Assembly: GCF_000234665.1 (NCBI RefSeq)
Contig: NC_018338.1
Span: 1,032,084 to 1,096,083 of the forward strand
Length of the DNA: 64,000 bases
Origin: Leishmania mexicana MHOM/GT/2001/U1103
Lineage: Eukaryota > Euglenozoa > Kinetoplastea > Trypanosomatida > Trypanosomatidae
Reading direction: 5' to 3'
The translations under genes and the position numbers were made by a program. Under the pieces are notes generated by a model. The model saw only the letters and a list, made by a program, of their open reading frames with translations. It did no database searches and was not told the DNA's origin. Below are positions 32,482 to 44,285 of the stretch, piece by piece. Each line of letters begins with the position of its first letter. The stretch's first letter is position 1.

Positions 32482-34599
32482 TCAAGAAGCGCCGCAAAGC
32501 CTTTGGTAGGCATTCCGCACGCTCTCTTTCATATCCACCGCCCATTTCCAGCTGCGCTCTACCATCTCCAGCACGTCCTCCTCGTTTGTTCGCAAGCACT
32601 TGGAGTACACGTACGCGGAGGCAAACACCAGGGCCGAAAGAAGAAACAAGAGCGCGTGATTTAGCGGAAAAGGGTAGCCGTTCATGACGGACCAAGCAAA
32701 AATCGGCGTTACGAAGAAGGGAACGACTGCTCGCACAAGGGCGCCACAGGACTGGCTGATGCCCATGACGGACCCGACGTGCGTTGGTGGTGCCGAGTGG
32801 GCGGTCAACATGGTCACAAGTCCGTAGCACCAAGAGGAGAAGAAAAGGAAGACGCTAGTGCAAAGCAGCACCGCCGGAAAAAGAAAGTAATTGGACTTGA
32901 CGTAAGACGTGAACGGCAACATCATAATGCCTACAATGGACCAGATAGAGGCGATTCGAAACAGTGACAGCTTGTTCACGTACCGGCAGCACGCTTTGTA
33001 GAAGAGAAGATTTGACGCAAGGCAGGGCAGGCTGTTGGCGAAGACGATGTAGCCAACCTTGTCCGCCTTGAAGCCAAGACCACCCTTGTCGACATGGGCG
33101 ATGGCCCACAGAGGCAGAATCTCCTGCATCGTCATGTCTGCCGCGCACAGGAGGACGTAGAGAACCAGCATGGTGCGGGTTATAGGACGCTCAAACGCTT
33201 GTCTGTATCCAAATCGTTTGAGCTCGATGCCGTCCCCGTGCTGCTGCTGTTTCTCGACCTTGCCGTTAGGGGTGTCGGCGTCCCTGTTGATTGCTGCGGC
33301 ACCTCTGCCCCCTCGCTCAGCCTCCACGAAGATGGTGCCGTCATATTCGTCGGATGCACCGTCGGCAGCCGCAAACTTGCTCGAGGTCCTCAGTGGGTTA
33401 TTCGTTTCGTCACCAATGACGAGTATGTCCAAAAGCGGTGACGAGAACGGTGCTTGATCGCACAGTTCAGAGGCGACCTCGCATACACTATCGGCGCGGG
33501 TGATAAACCTGGAACTCTGTCGGCGGTGCGGCACCACCGCCTCATCCAGTTCTGACGCGTTCGAGAGTGTTTCAGAGAGGACAAGCCGATCAAACCGAGG
33601 ATCCTCGCTCAGCAGCGGTGACTTAACTGTCAGGGAAGCCTCCGTCTGCGTTATCGCACCGCTGCCGACCTGCGGCCTGCCACACTTTATAGTAACGCCG
33701 TCGCCATCCTCGTCCTCGCTGCGGGAACCATTGGTGTTCTGGCCCTTGGTGGATGCGGTGGTTGTCCCTAGCTGCTCCGTGGGACGCAGACTCGGATGAA
33801 CAAACATTCGTGGCTCACGCAAGAAGCAGGGATAGATGTACCGCACAAACATGGGCAGCGGCTGGGCTTTTGGATTCGACTCCATCACAAAGAATGTGCA
33901 GATCAGCATGCCAACGTTTGTGTAGAAGAAAATGACCAGACTCGGAAGAAGCGCTGGCTTTCGGCTGAAAATGCTGTCCTTGCTAATGTGCGCCCATCGC
34001 AGCGCCGACGAGTTGGCTGGATCGTACAGCATACCACCAATAGTGGGACCGATTAAGACACCGATTCCACAACACAAACTCAGGAAGGCAAACCCCTTGG
34101 CCGCGTTTGTTTTATCGGTGATGTCCGCCACCATCGTCTTGGCAACCAGGACGTTGCCGTTGAAGAGGCCGTGCATGAATCGGAAGAAGGCACACATCCA
34201 CACGGTCGTGCTGAGACCAAAGCCCAGCATCATGAGCCCGCTTGTGAACAGGCCACTGATGATGGGGAAGCGACGGCCGTACTTGTCGCTTATCCAGCCC
34301 CACATCCGCGAGCTCAAGACTTGGCCGAGCATAAAGAGTCCGATCAACATGCCTGAATTGTAGCCGGCTTCATCAACCGAGACGCCTTTCAGGTGGGCGA
34401 CGAGCAGCCCCACAAACGGCAGAAGCATCATGCTGCACATGCTCTCGTTGAGCAGGACGAAGGTCATAGGGATGAGCTGGTTCATGGGCAGCGGCGTGGC
34501 CTTCCGCTTCTGCTTGCGGGCCTCTCCCTGTTGCCGGTTCGCCGGCTCGTCCACCACGACAGACGGGTCGTCCGGCTCGTCATTTTTGACTGAGGACAT
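32482..34599 (-). CDS. Major facilitator superfamily transporter (MFS1)
   Basis: 705 aa, the intact member of the array. Basic N-terminal cytoplasmic stretch, TM1 at about residues 43-69, TM2 about 80-98, motif A WGWISDKYGRR with the Asp present (about 100-110), and 'RFMHGLFNGN' in TM4 (140-149). An unusually long hydrophilic loop of about 220 residues (about 245-465) joins TM6 and TM7, then the C-terminal six-helix half begins after FGYRQAFERP. It belongs to the DHA1/ZIFL-like MFS group; substrate unknown. The start at 34597-34599 is the first ATG of the frame. The C-terminal 192 codons and 3' flank are duplicated as MFS2, and a 165-bp patch is shared with the nearby pseudogene. Confidence 0.92.
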   Translation of the reverse strand: MSSVKNDEPDDPSVVVDEPANRQQGEARKQKRKATPLPMNQLIPMTFVLLNESMCSMMLLPFVGLLVAHLKGVSVDEAGYNSGMLIGLFMLGQVLSSRMWGWISDKYGRRFPIISGLFTSGLMMLGFGLSTTVWMCAFFRFMHGLFNGNVLVAKTMVADITDKTNAAKGFAFLSLCCGIGVLIGPTIGGMLYDPANSSALRWAHISKDSIFSRKPALLPSLVIFFYTNVGMLICTFFVMESNPKAQPLPMFVRYIYPCFLREPRMFVHPSLRPTEQLGTTTASTKGQNTNGSRSEDEDGDGVTIKCGRPQVGSGAITQTEASLTVKSPLLSEDPRFDRLVLSETLSNASELDEAVVPHRRQSSRFITRADSVCEVASELCDQAPFSSPLLDILVIGDETNNPLRTSSKFAAADGASDEYDGTIFVEAERGGRGAAAINRDADTPNGKVEKQQQHGDGIELKRFGYRQAFERPITRTMLVLYVLLCAADMTMQEILPLWAIAHVDKGGLGFKADKVGYIVFANSLPCLASNLLFYKACCRYVNKLSLFRIASIWSIVGIMMLPFTSYVKSNYFLFPAVLLCTSVFLFFSSWCYGLVTMLTAHSAPPTHVGSVMGISQSCGALVRAVVPFFVTPIFAWSVMNGYPFPLNHALLFLLSALVFASAYVYSKCLRTNEEDVLEMVERSWKWAVDMKESVRNAYQRLCGAS

Positions 34600-37500
34600 G
34601 CAGAGGGCAATGGTGAAAAGAGAGTCGTTGAATCGGATGGGGACGTACTGTGGCACGCTTAGGCGAAATAAAATGCTGCACGCCAGCTCTCAACCCCCAA
34701 CCGCTACCAGAGCCCAAGAAATAAGGAGGTGCACAACGAAGCTCAGGATGACTAAAAGGAGGCGTACACAACCAGCAGCGAGTGGATAGGGTGTTAAAGA
34801 CCTCGATGGGGCGGGGGTGTCTGCTGTTGGTGCTGTGATGACGTGCTTGCCCTCTGAAGAGATCAAGTGAACAGAGGGAATGATGGTGCTCGTGTGTGAG
34901 CGTATTTTCTCAAGGTAAAAGCAGTCCTAATAAGCAGCTCAAAAGCACTTTCTAGTGTGACAGCACAGACACGCCTGACCGTTTGTGTTGGGCCTATGCC
35001 GGTGTTATGACCAAACCACCAACACCCTAAACCAAGGTAGCCAACGAGGCAACGACTCACCACTCTCTTTCTGTCGGCCCCGTCTGCCGCTGGCGAGAAA
35101 TGCTGTTGCACACGCGCACAAAGAGACACGCACCGAAGTAAGGCAGCCGCTGTCTTCTCCCCTCCCAGTATCGGTCCAGTTCTTCTTCAGAGGAGAGCAA
35201 CAGAGAAACAGCCGGAAAAAGGCAAACAAAAACAAAGAAGAGAAAGACCAACCGTGTTCAGCTCTCACAGAGTAATATGTGTGCACAGACACTCACACGC
35301 AGCGGGCTCCTCGTGTGTGTGCCTACGGGGAAAGGGGAGTGTTAGGTGTGTCAGTGCCGGAAAAAAACATCGGCCACAGCGAGAAAACAACGTAAACCCG
35401 TTAAGAGGGCCAAAATCCCAGAAAAAGCAGAAAGACGAGAGAGAGACACCGGAAATGAAAACCGCAGTCGCTGATTGCCGGTGCGCGGATATATAGCTCT
35501 TCACCCTTGTGTCAGAGAAAAGAAAACATACACAAAAAATGGGCGAAGGCTACTGCGAAGCCGAATATAAATGCGTATAAATATATATTCTCTTTTTCAC
35601 AATTTTTTCGCCGTAGAGCTTGTCTCGGGCAACGTGATGACCGTCACACCACCTTTACAAGACACGCTTGCTTTTAAGGTACACCAGGAACAAGGCAGGA
35701 AAGTGACACCAACACGAGACACCGACACAACTGGACAGCGCTTCACAACGTGCTCGTGGGTGAAAGCAAAGGCGCAAATAAAAAGAAGCAGAAACGGGAT
35801 ATACTGTGGCGGGAGTCCCAAATAACAGCAGCAAACAGAAACCAAAAAAAAGGAGCTTCGATGTTCTTCCACGCGCACTCTCACTCTCTACTCGGCAGAG
35901 ATCGACAGAAGACACACGCAAGGCGTAGGAATTATATATGAGAAGGAAACGTCAGGCGCAGTGTGCTTCTGTTCTCCTGTGCGCGCGCAGGGCGGTTGCT
36001 TCCTCGATTACTGTCTTCTCAGCTCCTGATGTCTGAGAGCAATAAAAACAAATAATGTTTTGTACAAACAAAAACCGGGCTGGATACGAGCAGATTCGTT
36101 CGTTACACGTCCTGTTGACGCCCTTGATTATTCTTCGCGGATTGCTTTCCTTTCCGTGTGTTGAGACTATTCCGCGTCGTGGTGGGAGGGAGCACTTTCT
36201 TTGTTGCCTTTGTTACTTCGTTGTGACGTCGTGGTGAATTGAAAGGCAGCAGAAAAGACGCGAATGACACGTAGGAGAGGGTGGGACAGTGCGGCACATA
36301 GAGCGAGAGAGAGGACGGGGATGGAGGCACGGCTCGTCCGACACACATGTGCATTTGCGACTCCGTGTCACCCGCCGCATTCCGCCTAACGGTGCTGCTC
36401 GAGTAGCCGCTCAGACAGAGCATCTCCGCAAAAACAAGAGAGAGGCCCTCGAGGAGAAGGGAGGGGCATGTGAGGCAGCCAACACCTTTTGTGCTTGTGG
36501 CTGCCGCTGTATCAGAGGCATCAGCCCGAAGGGTTTGCACTCTTGCAGAGCAGCGCGATAGCGGGGCCCCTGCTCGCACGCGCAGGTACGGGCGATGTGT
36601 GCTACGAGATCCTTTTCCTCGTCGCTTGTTGGCATGTGCCGGACAGGATGCCCTGCCTCCTGTTCTCTCCCCGTCTTTGCGTGAGATCGCAAGGGCGGAT
36701 GGCAAATATTTACAAAGACTTACGCACACTCGGAGAGATGCCGGCACGTATCTGCCGGTCGCTGTGCGTGTGGCACCAAATAGGTGGCTCTACCTCACCA
36801 GAAGAGAGTCTCAAACAGAGCTGGGAGTGACCGCAGGAAAGCAAAGCAAAGGGGGTGGGGAGGAGAAGGGAGGGGGGGGGACAGAAAATGCTATGCGCCA
36901 AAAACAAAAACACAAAGACGGTAAGCACACACACACACACGAAAACACACACGAAATGCCTCTTGCTCATACAACACTGGAGAGGCGGGTACCAAGAATA
37001 GGGGGAATATCAGTGTTAGAGGTGATCACCTCGATAAAGCAACGCAAAAAGAGAGGGGGAGGGAGGCCGACGACACCTCATCTCGGCCAGGCATGCGAAT
37101 CCGGAATCCTCCTCGGCTTCGCGCAAGAGGCGCCGCTCGAGACAAGCTCTCTTAAAGCGGAAACAACAACAAGGGCAGGTAGAGAGAGAGCTGAAAAGCG
37201 AAGATGTACGGAGCATAGCACAGGCATGGACGTGCGCACGTCCGCAAACGCATCCTTGCCTACCATTCTCTCTTATTTATGGGTGGGTGTCTCACTGCTT
37301 CCGCGTTCGCGGACACAATATGAGCGATGAAGAGAAGCTGTGCAGAAGAGCACTAGCTGGCTCCCAAGTATCCTCTCTTGCTCATCCACACGCGCCCTCT
37401 CGCTGTGTGCGTTGCTCATTCCTGTCTTCTCTTCAAGCACAGATAATGGATGGCAAACGCGAAAGGGGAGAAGCGGATACGACCTCAGCCGCGGACATAG

Positions 37501-37899
37501 CCGCCGTCGTGCTCCGGGGACTGGAGCCAGCGCTTTGGCTGCGGTACCGTACACTTTGCAAGCACGCCTCGTAACGACTCACATTGGCTGTGCGTCGACG
37601 CAAACCACAAGCAACGACATCCTTGTTCTATGCACATGCACCCCAAAGTGACAAAGTAAAAGGGCGAGAGGCAAGTGTGCGCTACGCCGTTGGTCTGCCA
37701 CAGCATCCTTCCTCACCGGAAAAGGCCGAAGAGGGCGCGCACAGACCCCTAACACCCACCAGAAGACAAAGAAATATAGGCGTCATAACAAAAAAAACAC
37801 GACACGCACATGCAAACCCTTTTTTGGCTCCCCGCGAAGGAAGGCACGACTACAGGCACAACCGTCTCCTCCGCGGCCGCCACCCTGTACGAGGCCCAG
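34600..37899. other. Intergenic region between MFS1 and the MFS pseudogene
   Basis: About 3.3 kb with no gene I can support. It has AT-richer stretches (about 35560-35600) and CA tracts (36926-36953). Larger frames on either strand (for example 36103-36747 minus, 36470-37330 plus) are low-complexity or start without ATG and show no domain. Confidence 0.5.
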
Positions 37900-39640
37900 C
37901 GCGTGCCGCGTTTTCTTCTGTTTCCCCTGTGCCGTGTCCTCTCACTCGACCCTCTGTCGCCCATCAGTACCAATCTTCCAAGGGCGCCACCAATAAAGGC
38001 CGCAGCGGCCAGGAAGAAGGCAAAGGCGTGCACAGCGGAAACGAAACCATCACCGTTTATGATCCACGCAAACAGCGCGGCAGTCATCAAGAGCGCGCAG
38101 ACGCGCACCAGTGCACCACGGGAATGGCTCATCCCTATAACGAGCCCACCGTGGCCCTGTGGCGCCGAGCGGGTAGTCAGCGTGGTGTTGCGGCTGCAGC
38201 ACCACGAGATGCACATCACCAGCGCTGGCGTGCACAGAAGGACGAGGAAGAGGACTCACAAGCCGCCGTGGAGGCACGACATGAACGGTAAGCAGCCCAC
38301 AGCAGTGCCGCCCACACAGGCGCTAACACGCAGCAGACCCATCTTGCTCGCGTAGTGCTGCGCCGCAGTGCGAAAGAGGACGTTGGCCGCCAAGAACGGT
38401 GCACCGTTCACCAAGAGAATGTTCCTTACCTGGCGTGTCGTCAGCCTCAGATCACCAGCGGCGACCGTGCCCACCCTCCCAGTGTAAAAAGAAAAAGCAA
38501 ACTCGCGCCGCCATGTGCGTGGTGGGGAGGACCCTGAACGGGGCGAGCATGAGCCGAGCGCACGGGCCGGGGGAGCCTTTGCGGTAGCCAGGTTTTCGCA
38601 CCGGCTTCTTCATTTACTCATACTCCGAGGGAGCCGTCACACTCAAGTTCGAAGCGCAAGTCGTGAGCGCACCTTCCGTCTTCGCAGAATCGGTCGCTAT
38701 GCCTGCACCACTAGCTATCATATCGATCGAGCTCTGCTCGGTCTGTGCATCGCCCGCAGCCTCTCCATCCGCCGCACGCCACTGGTGGCCTCCACAGCTC
38801 GCTGAGTCAGGAACCCTTGCTACCATTTCAACGCTATATTTGCCGTGTCTGCTCCCCCTCGGTGCATCGTCTTCATCCGTCTCATAGTGTGTCGGCGGCG
38901 GCACAAAGCGGCTTCGACATGTACCAGAGACATGGCCAAATGGACCATAGACATCCTAGCAGCCGCTGCGCCTTCGGGTCACACCCCATCACACAGAATG
39001 TGCGCACGAGCATGCCAAAGTTTGTGTCCGTAACCGCCACGAGACTGTGCAGGAGGCCAGGGCGGGTGCCAAAGAAGTCCATCGCCCCCAATGCCGGCCC
39101 AGGAAGCACCCTCGCAGTGCTGTGGTTCGTACAGCAGTCCAGCCACTACGGGACCAAAAAGAAAGCCCAGGGTGTTGTGCAGGGCGCATGGAGGGGTGCC
39201 CCCAGCATGAACGGCGAGATCGGTGATGTCCGCCACCATCGTCTTGGCAACCAGGACGTTGCCGTTGAAGAGGCCGTGCATGAATCGGAAGAAGGCACAG
39301 GCCCACACGGTCGTGCTGAGACCAAAGCCCAGCGTCATGAGCCCGCGTGTGAACAGGCCACTGATGATGGGGAAGCGACGGCCCTACGTCTCGTTCCAGT
39401 AACTCCGCATCCTTTGCGCTGGCAACCCGGTCGCTCATGCGCATGCCCACCGTCTTGCCAGAGAAGTATCCTGCATCCCGCGGGGCACGCCACGGAGAAA
39501 GGCAATCAGAGATCCGACGAACGGCATCAACATGGTGGAGGGAACGCGCTCGTTTGAAAGCCACAAACATCATGGCGACGAGTTGGCGGGCTTGCAGAGA
39601 CGTCACCTTCGCCTTACACGGGCGCAGCTGCTCTGCCGCC
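37900..39640 (-). pseudogene. MFS transporter pseudogene (frameshifted, mosaic)
   Basis: Degraded relative of MFS1 read across several frames. In transcribed order: a TM1-like piece (QLVAMMFVAF, about 39580); a TM3-TM5 piece with 'RFMHGLFNGNVLVAKTMVADI' in frame (39219-39338) running into a changed TM5; an acidic middle loop (about 38614-38904); a TM8-TM9-like piece with 'NILLVNGAPFLAANVLF' (38256-38474); and a TM11-TM12-like piece with 'ALFAWIINGDGF' (37900-38219). Frames change between pieces and no single open frame spans them. Most of it is well diverged from MFS1, but 39219-39383 is about 97% identical to 34114-34278. Confidence 0.85.
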
Positions 39641-39969
39641 ACTGCATCTATCAAGGTGTGCGCCTGACGGCGGTCCCGTCGCTGCCCAAGCTCAAGTACA
39701 CGGAAAAGAGGACCAGAAGCAGTCGTCATCCTCCTCGTGTCCGAGCTACAGCGGTGAGCTTGAGCGACGAGGCAGCCATCACAGGAACGACGTCTTCGTC
39801 TCTGGCTGAGAGCGCAGCACAGCTCCAGCGCCGGAAGGAAAACAACAACGAAAAAAAAAACAGAAAAAGAGGGCGGTGGTAGAGGAGCGCAGCATCCACT
39901 TCAAGCATCCATACGAAAGCCAGCGAAAGAGGCGCTCACGCACAGATATGCTAACAGAAAAAACACACA
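39641..39969. other. Intergenic region
   Basis: No gene; an A-run near 39850 and purine-rich sequence. It separates the pseudogene 5' end from segment S1. Confidence 0.5.
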
Positions 39970-40892
39970 CACAACGGGAAGCATCAGGGAGGATAGAGTG
40001 GATGCAGAGGGGGAGGGGGAGGGTGCCTGTCTGCTTGCATGGCGCGTGTGTGTGTGTCCTGGAGAGGGTCAGCGAGACGGATGGCACACAAAAAGCATTC
40101 ACACACAAAAACAGCGCAAACAACGACAACGAAAGGAGTCCCATCTCCGCAACTCGCACATACTCAAGCGGAAAGGAAAACGAAGGTGGGAAGCGAAGAG
40201 GCCAGCGAGAGCAAGAAGTAACGCTTGGGAAAGGTATGTGACGAGTCCTCTATGGTATGGCGGCAGTTGCGCTCCCCCTGTCGACAGGGCTGGATGTGGT
40301 GGTAATCCGGGACACTGCAGAGAGAGAACGCGCATTGCCCCTTCCTTTTGGAGTTTCGTCGCTCGACAGGAGACGCTGAGCTGAAGGGGAGAGAGAGAGC
40401 GTGCCAGGGCTGCCTTTGCTTCCTACGTGGTCTGTGCACGCACAACGTATATCTGTTTCCATACACGCCGACATGCTCGTTAGCGTCACCTTTCGCGGTA
40501 GTGCAACTCCGATGGCACTGGGCGGCCACGCCAGTTACCGAGCAGCCGCTCGCAGAGGTGAAACAGGGCTCTCCACGCACACGTGCACGCGTGCACAGAA
40601 CGCGCGTAGAAAGGACTTGTGCACTTGCTCCGACCCTTATGCAAGTGCACCTGCGGTATTTGCCTCGCACCGGACGTCACCCGACAGCGATGCGACAGCA
40701 ACACGGTGCCACGTTTCAACACCACATCTTCCGTGCCGAGTAAAGGGGCGCCAAAGCAAACAAACACGAGAAGAGCAGCTCTGATGTGCGTGTCTCCACT
40801 TTTACTGTTGGTGCCCATCTCTCGGATACCCAAGACTGGCCAGGAGAGGCGGAGGGGCGGCACAGCCGCGAAAAAAAAGGGCGGAACACACC
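39970..40892 (-). repeat. Segment S1, full copy
   Basis: Matches 43381-44285 at constant offset 3,411 as far as about 40874, with one substitution seen, and its right part matches 30381-30670. Contains a palindromic-looking GTGCACGCGTGCAC at about 40583-40596. No gene is supported; frames of up to 168 codons are low-complexity. It joins directly to R3 on the right. Confidence 0.85.
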
Positions 40893-42282
40893 CACAAGCG
40901 GTACACTTGTGCTCGCACAGGGGGGTGGTGCAGCAGCGGCCATGTACTTTTTCTTACATGTCGCCGTTTCGTTTGTTCTCTCTCCGGCAAGCTACGGAAA
41001 GCAGAGCAGGAGTGCCACTGGTGGGGAGAGGAGGGTGGGGTGGCGAGGGGGCAGACGGGTCCTCACTGCTTGTGTGTCAATGCCTCTCGCCCTTGCCTAT
41101 GGTGCTTCTCCAATTCGTTTCTTGTGGATCCCTCCACGCCACCCGCCCACTCTGCGCGTGCCTGAAACGAAACCCACGGGGCACCTGAGCGGCCAATGAA
41201 AACACACGGAGGAGCACCAAAAAGAGAAGCAAACAGAAAACACATTACAGCCACTTTCGAGGCCGCGCCCGCTCCGCGTACGTCTCCGCGTCGCATTGAC
41301 ACTTGTGTGCCTCACCACCTTCTCGCAAGTGGGCCCACCAAGAAAACGAAAGCGAACACCTGAGAGCCAGCACGGTGCTCACCCAGTCGTGCATGACGCG
41401 ACAGCACCGAGGATGAGCAACACACAGACAGACACACAGGCACCTAAACGAAAGCTCAGTTTGCCTCCTGCAGCGCCTTCCGTCTCCCCTGAACACCTCC
41501 ACAAGCGTAGACGCATGCACAACCACAGCTCACCCAGCTCCGCGGCACAACGGCTACACTCTGGCCGTCCAGGACACACCGCCCTGCCGTCGAATCGCGC
41601 CGCGCACAGCGTCCCGCGCTCCAGGGCACGCGCGATGGCGTCTCTGTCGCCCGCGTAGCAGGCGGCGGCGGCCTAGGTGCGCGCCGCGCTATTCCGTAAG
41701 GTGGTGCGGCGACTCGTGCTTCCCGCAGCTGCGCCGCTCCCGCCCCTCCCTCGCGCTCCGCGTACCGCCGGGTGCTTTGCCTCGCTGTGGTGCACCATGC
41801 CCGCTGTGCTTCACACCGCCAGCGCGCAGTGCTCGCATTGGTGCCAGCCCGCGGCCGGCCTCCAGACGGCGTGCTTGCCTGAAGGACGGGGACTCGCTGC
41901 CTTCACCGTCCATTTCCGTCCGTGCCAGCGTGGTGTGTGTGGGAGGGGGGAGGGTTGGGGAGGGCGTGCCTGGATGGCCTGCCCGCATGCGCCGCGACCG
42001 TCAGCAAACTGCCGTGAGGCTGTGGCAGCGGGAGGCACTCCGCCCTCGTCCTCACCCGCACGCCTTTCACAGCCGCGGGGCCGTGTCCAGGCGGAGAGGG
42101 AGGCCGGTGCATGCGCACGTGCGCCGGCCCCGCCCAGAGCTCCCGGCCTGTCGCGCTGAACAGTCGTAGGTGGCTGGCGGGTGGATGCGGCCGTTGGCGG
42201 AATTATCGACACGATTCCGTGGTGCAGTGGTCCAGACGCAGTGGTGGTCGCGGGCCTCTTCGGCACGGCGCTGGCTCAGACG
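40893..42282 (-). repeat. 1,390-bp repeat R, copy R3 (contains core copy c5 at 41511-42159)
   Basis: Third copy of R, offset 10,222 from R2. It lies 3' of the gap-truncated MFS2 gene, exactly as R2 lies 3' of MFS1. Confidence 0.9.
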
Positions 42283-42703
42283 CCCCCGCCGACAGCGAGA
42301 GGCCGCAGCCGTACCTTACCACGTTAGGCATTAGTGAATAAAGGTAGCCCCCAGTGCAGGCGCGCATGTACACTGAGTCCAGTGCACATACATGCGAGCA
42401 CGAGAGAGAAGTGAAATACGAGAAACAAAGAAAAAAGCTACAGGCCTATACCCAACACGACGTAGCCCCGAGGAGCGGATGAGAGTGAGGGCAGCAAAGA
42501 CACACACACAGACAGACACACTGGCAATCATCCAGCAAAGAGGCTGTCCAAAGTTCCCAGCAACCAACCCTTGTCCTCCACCGGCCCTTGTGGACACCGC
42601 TGCTTCTCAGCGCTCATCGGCAGCACCGCGGTTTCTTTTCGCCCTGCCCTGGGGCTCCTCGTGCCCCCTGCCACTGCCGCGGCATTTACGTGCGTCCGGA
42701 ACT
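42283..42703 (-). repeat. MFS 3'-proximal flank, second copy
   Basis: Same sequence as 32061-32481 at offset 10,222, directly 3' of the MFS2 stop. Confidence 0.8.
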
Positions 42704-43280
42704 TCAAGAAGCGCCGCAAAGCCTTTGGTAGGCATTCCGCACGCTCTCTTTCATATCCACCGCCCATTTCCAGCTGCGCTCTACCATCTCCAGCACGTCC
42801 TCCTCGTTTGTTCGCAAGCACTTGGAGTACACGTACGCGGAGGCAAACACCAGGGCCGAAAGAAGAAACAAGAGCGCGTGATTTAGCGGAAAAGGGTAGC
42901 CGTTCATGACGGACCAAGCAAAAATCGGCGTTACGAAGAAGGGAACGACTGCTCGCACAAGGGCGCCACAGGACTGGCTGATGCCCATGACGGACCCGAC
43001 GTGCGTTGGTGGTGCCGAGTGGGCGGTCAACATGGTCACAAGTCCGTAGCACCAAGAGGAGAAGAAAAGGAAGACGCTAGTGCAAAGCAGCACCGCCGGA
43101 AAAAGAAAGTAATTGGACTTGACGTAAGACGTGAACGGCAACATCATAATGCCTACAATGGACCAGATAGAGGCGATTCGAAACAGTGACAGCTTGTTCA
43201 CGTACCGGCAGCACGCTTTGTAGAAGAGAAGATTTGACGCAAGGCAGGGCAGGCTGTTGGCGAAGACGATGTAGCCAACC
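42704..43280 (-). CDS. Major facilitator transporter, C-terminal part only (MFS2, cut by gap)
   Basis: 192 codons plus stop-side sequence matching the C-terminal part of MFS1 (from 'VGYIVFANSLPC' to the end), collinear with 32482-33058. The 5' part lies in, or is lost at, the gap at 43281. This is a partial gene: it covers roughly TM8-TM12. I noticed no amino-acid difference from MFS1. A frame reading on through the N run into 43381-43570 is an artefact. Confidence 0.85.
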
Positions 43281-43380
43281 NNNNNNNNNNNNNNNNNNNN
43301 NNNNNNNNNNNNNNNNNNNNNNNNNNNNNNNNNNNNNNNNNNNNNNNNNNNNNNNNNNNNNNNNNNNNNNNNNNNNNNNN
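43281..43380. other. Assembly gap (N)
   Basis: Exactly 100 N. The left edge is inside an MFS copy and the right edge is the start of segment S1', so the rest of MFS2 (about 1.5 kb coding) and its upstream region should be hidden here. Confidence 0.95.
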
Positions 43381-44285
43381 CACAACGGGAAGCATCAGGG
43401 AGGATAGAGTGGATGCAGAGGGGGAGGGGGAGGGTGCCTGTCTGCTTGCATGGCGCGTGTGTGTGTGTCCTGGAGAGGGTCAGCGAGACGGATGGCACAC
43501 AAAAAGCATTCACACACAAAAACAGCGCAAACAACGACAACGAAAGGAGTCCCATCTCCGCAACTCGCACATACTCAAGCGGAAAGGAAAACGAAGGTGG
43601 GAAGCGAAGAGGCCAGCGAGAGCAAGAAGTAACGCTTGGGAAAGGTATGTGACGAGTCCTCTATGGTATGGCGGCAGTTGCGCTCCCCCTGTCGACAGGG
43701 CTGGATGTGGTGGTAATCCGGGACACTGCAGAGAGAGAACGCGCATTGCCCCTTCCTTTTGGAGTTTCGTCGCTCGACAGGAGACGCTGAGCTGAAGGGG
43801 AGAGAGAGAGCGTGCCAGGGCTGCCTTTGCTTCCTACGTGGTCTGTGCACGCACAACGTATATCTGTTTCCATACACGCCGACATGCTCGTTAGCGTCAC
43901 CTTTCGCGGTAGTGCAACTCCGATGGCACTGGGCGGCCACGCCAGTTACCGAGCAGCCGCTCGCAGAGGTGAAACAGGGCTCTCCACGCACACGTGCACG
44001 CGTGCACAGAACGCGCGTAGAAAAGACTTGTGCACTTGCTCCGACCCTTATGCAAGTGCACCTGCGGTATTTGCCTCGCACCGGACGTCACCCGACAGCG
44101 ATGCGACAGCAACACGGTGCCACGTTTCAACACCACATCTTCCGTGCCGAGTAAAGGGGCGCCAAAGCAAACAAACACGAGAAGAGCAGCTCTGATGTGC
44201 GTGTCTCCACTTTTACTGTTGGTGCCCATCTCTCGGATACCCAAGACTGGCCAGGAGAGGCGGAGGGGCGGCACAGCCGCGAAAA
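43381..44285 (-). repeat. Segment S1', second copy
   Basis: Matches 39970-40874 with one substitution ('agaaagg' / 'agaaaag'). It ends abruptly inside a short A-run and is not followed by element R. Confidence 0.9.

Noticed and set aside
36470..37330. 286-codon plus-strand open frame
   Set aside because: Begins with GTG, antisense to the cluster, Arg/Lys/Gly-rich low complexity, no domain.
42704..43570. 288-codon frame spanning the N run
   Set aside because: It joins the MFS2 C-terminus to unrelated S1' sequence through 100 N of unknown true length, so the fusion is an artefact.
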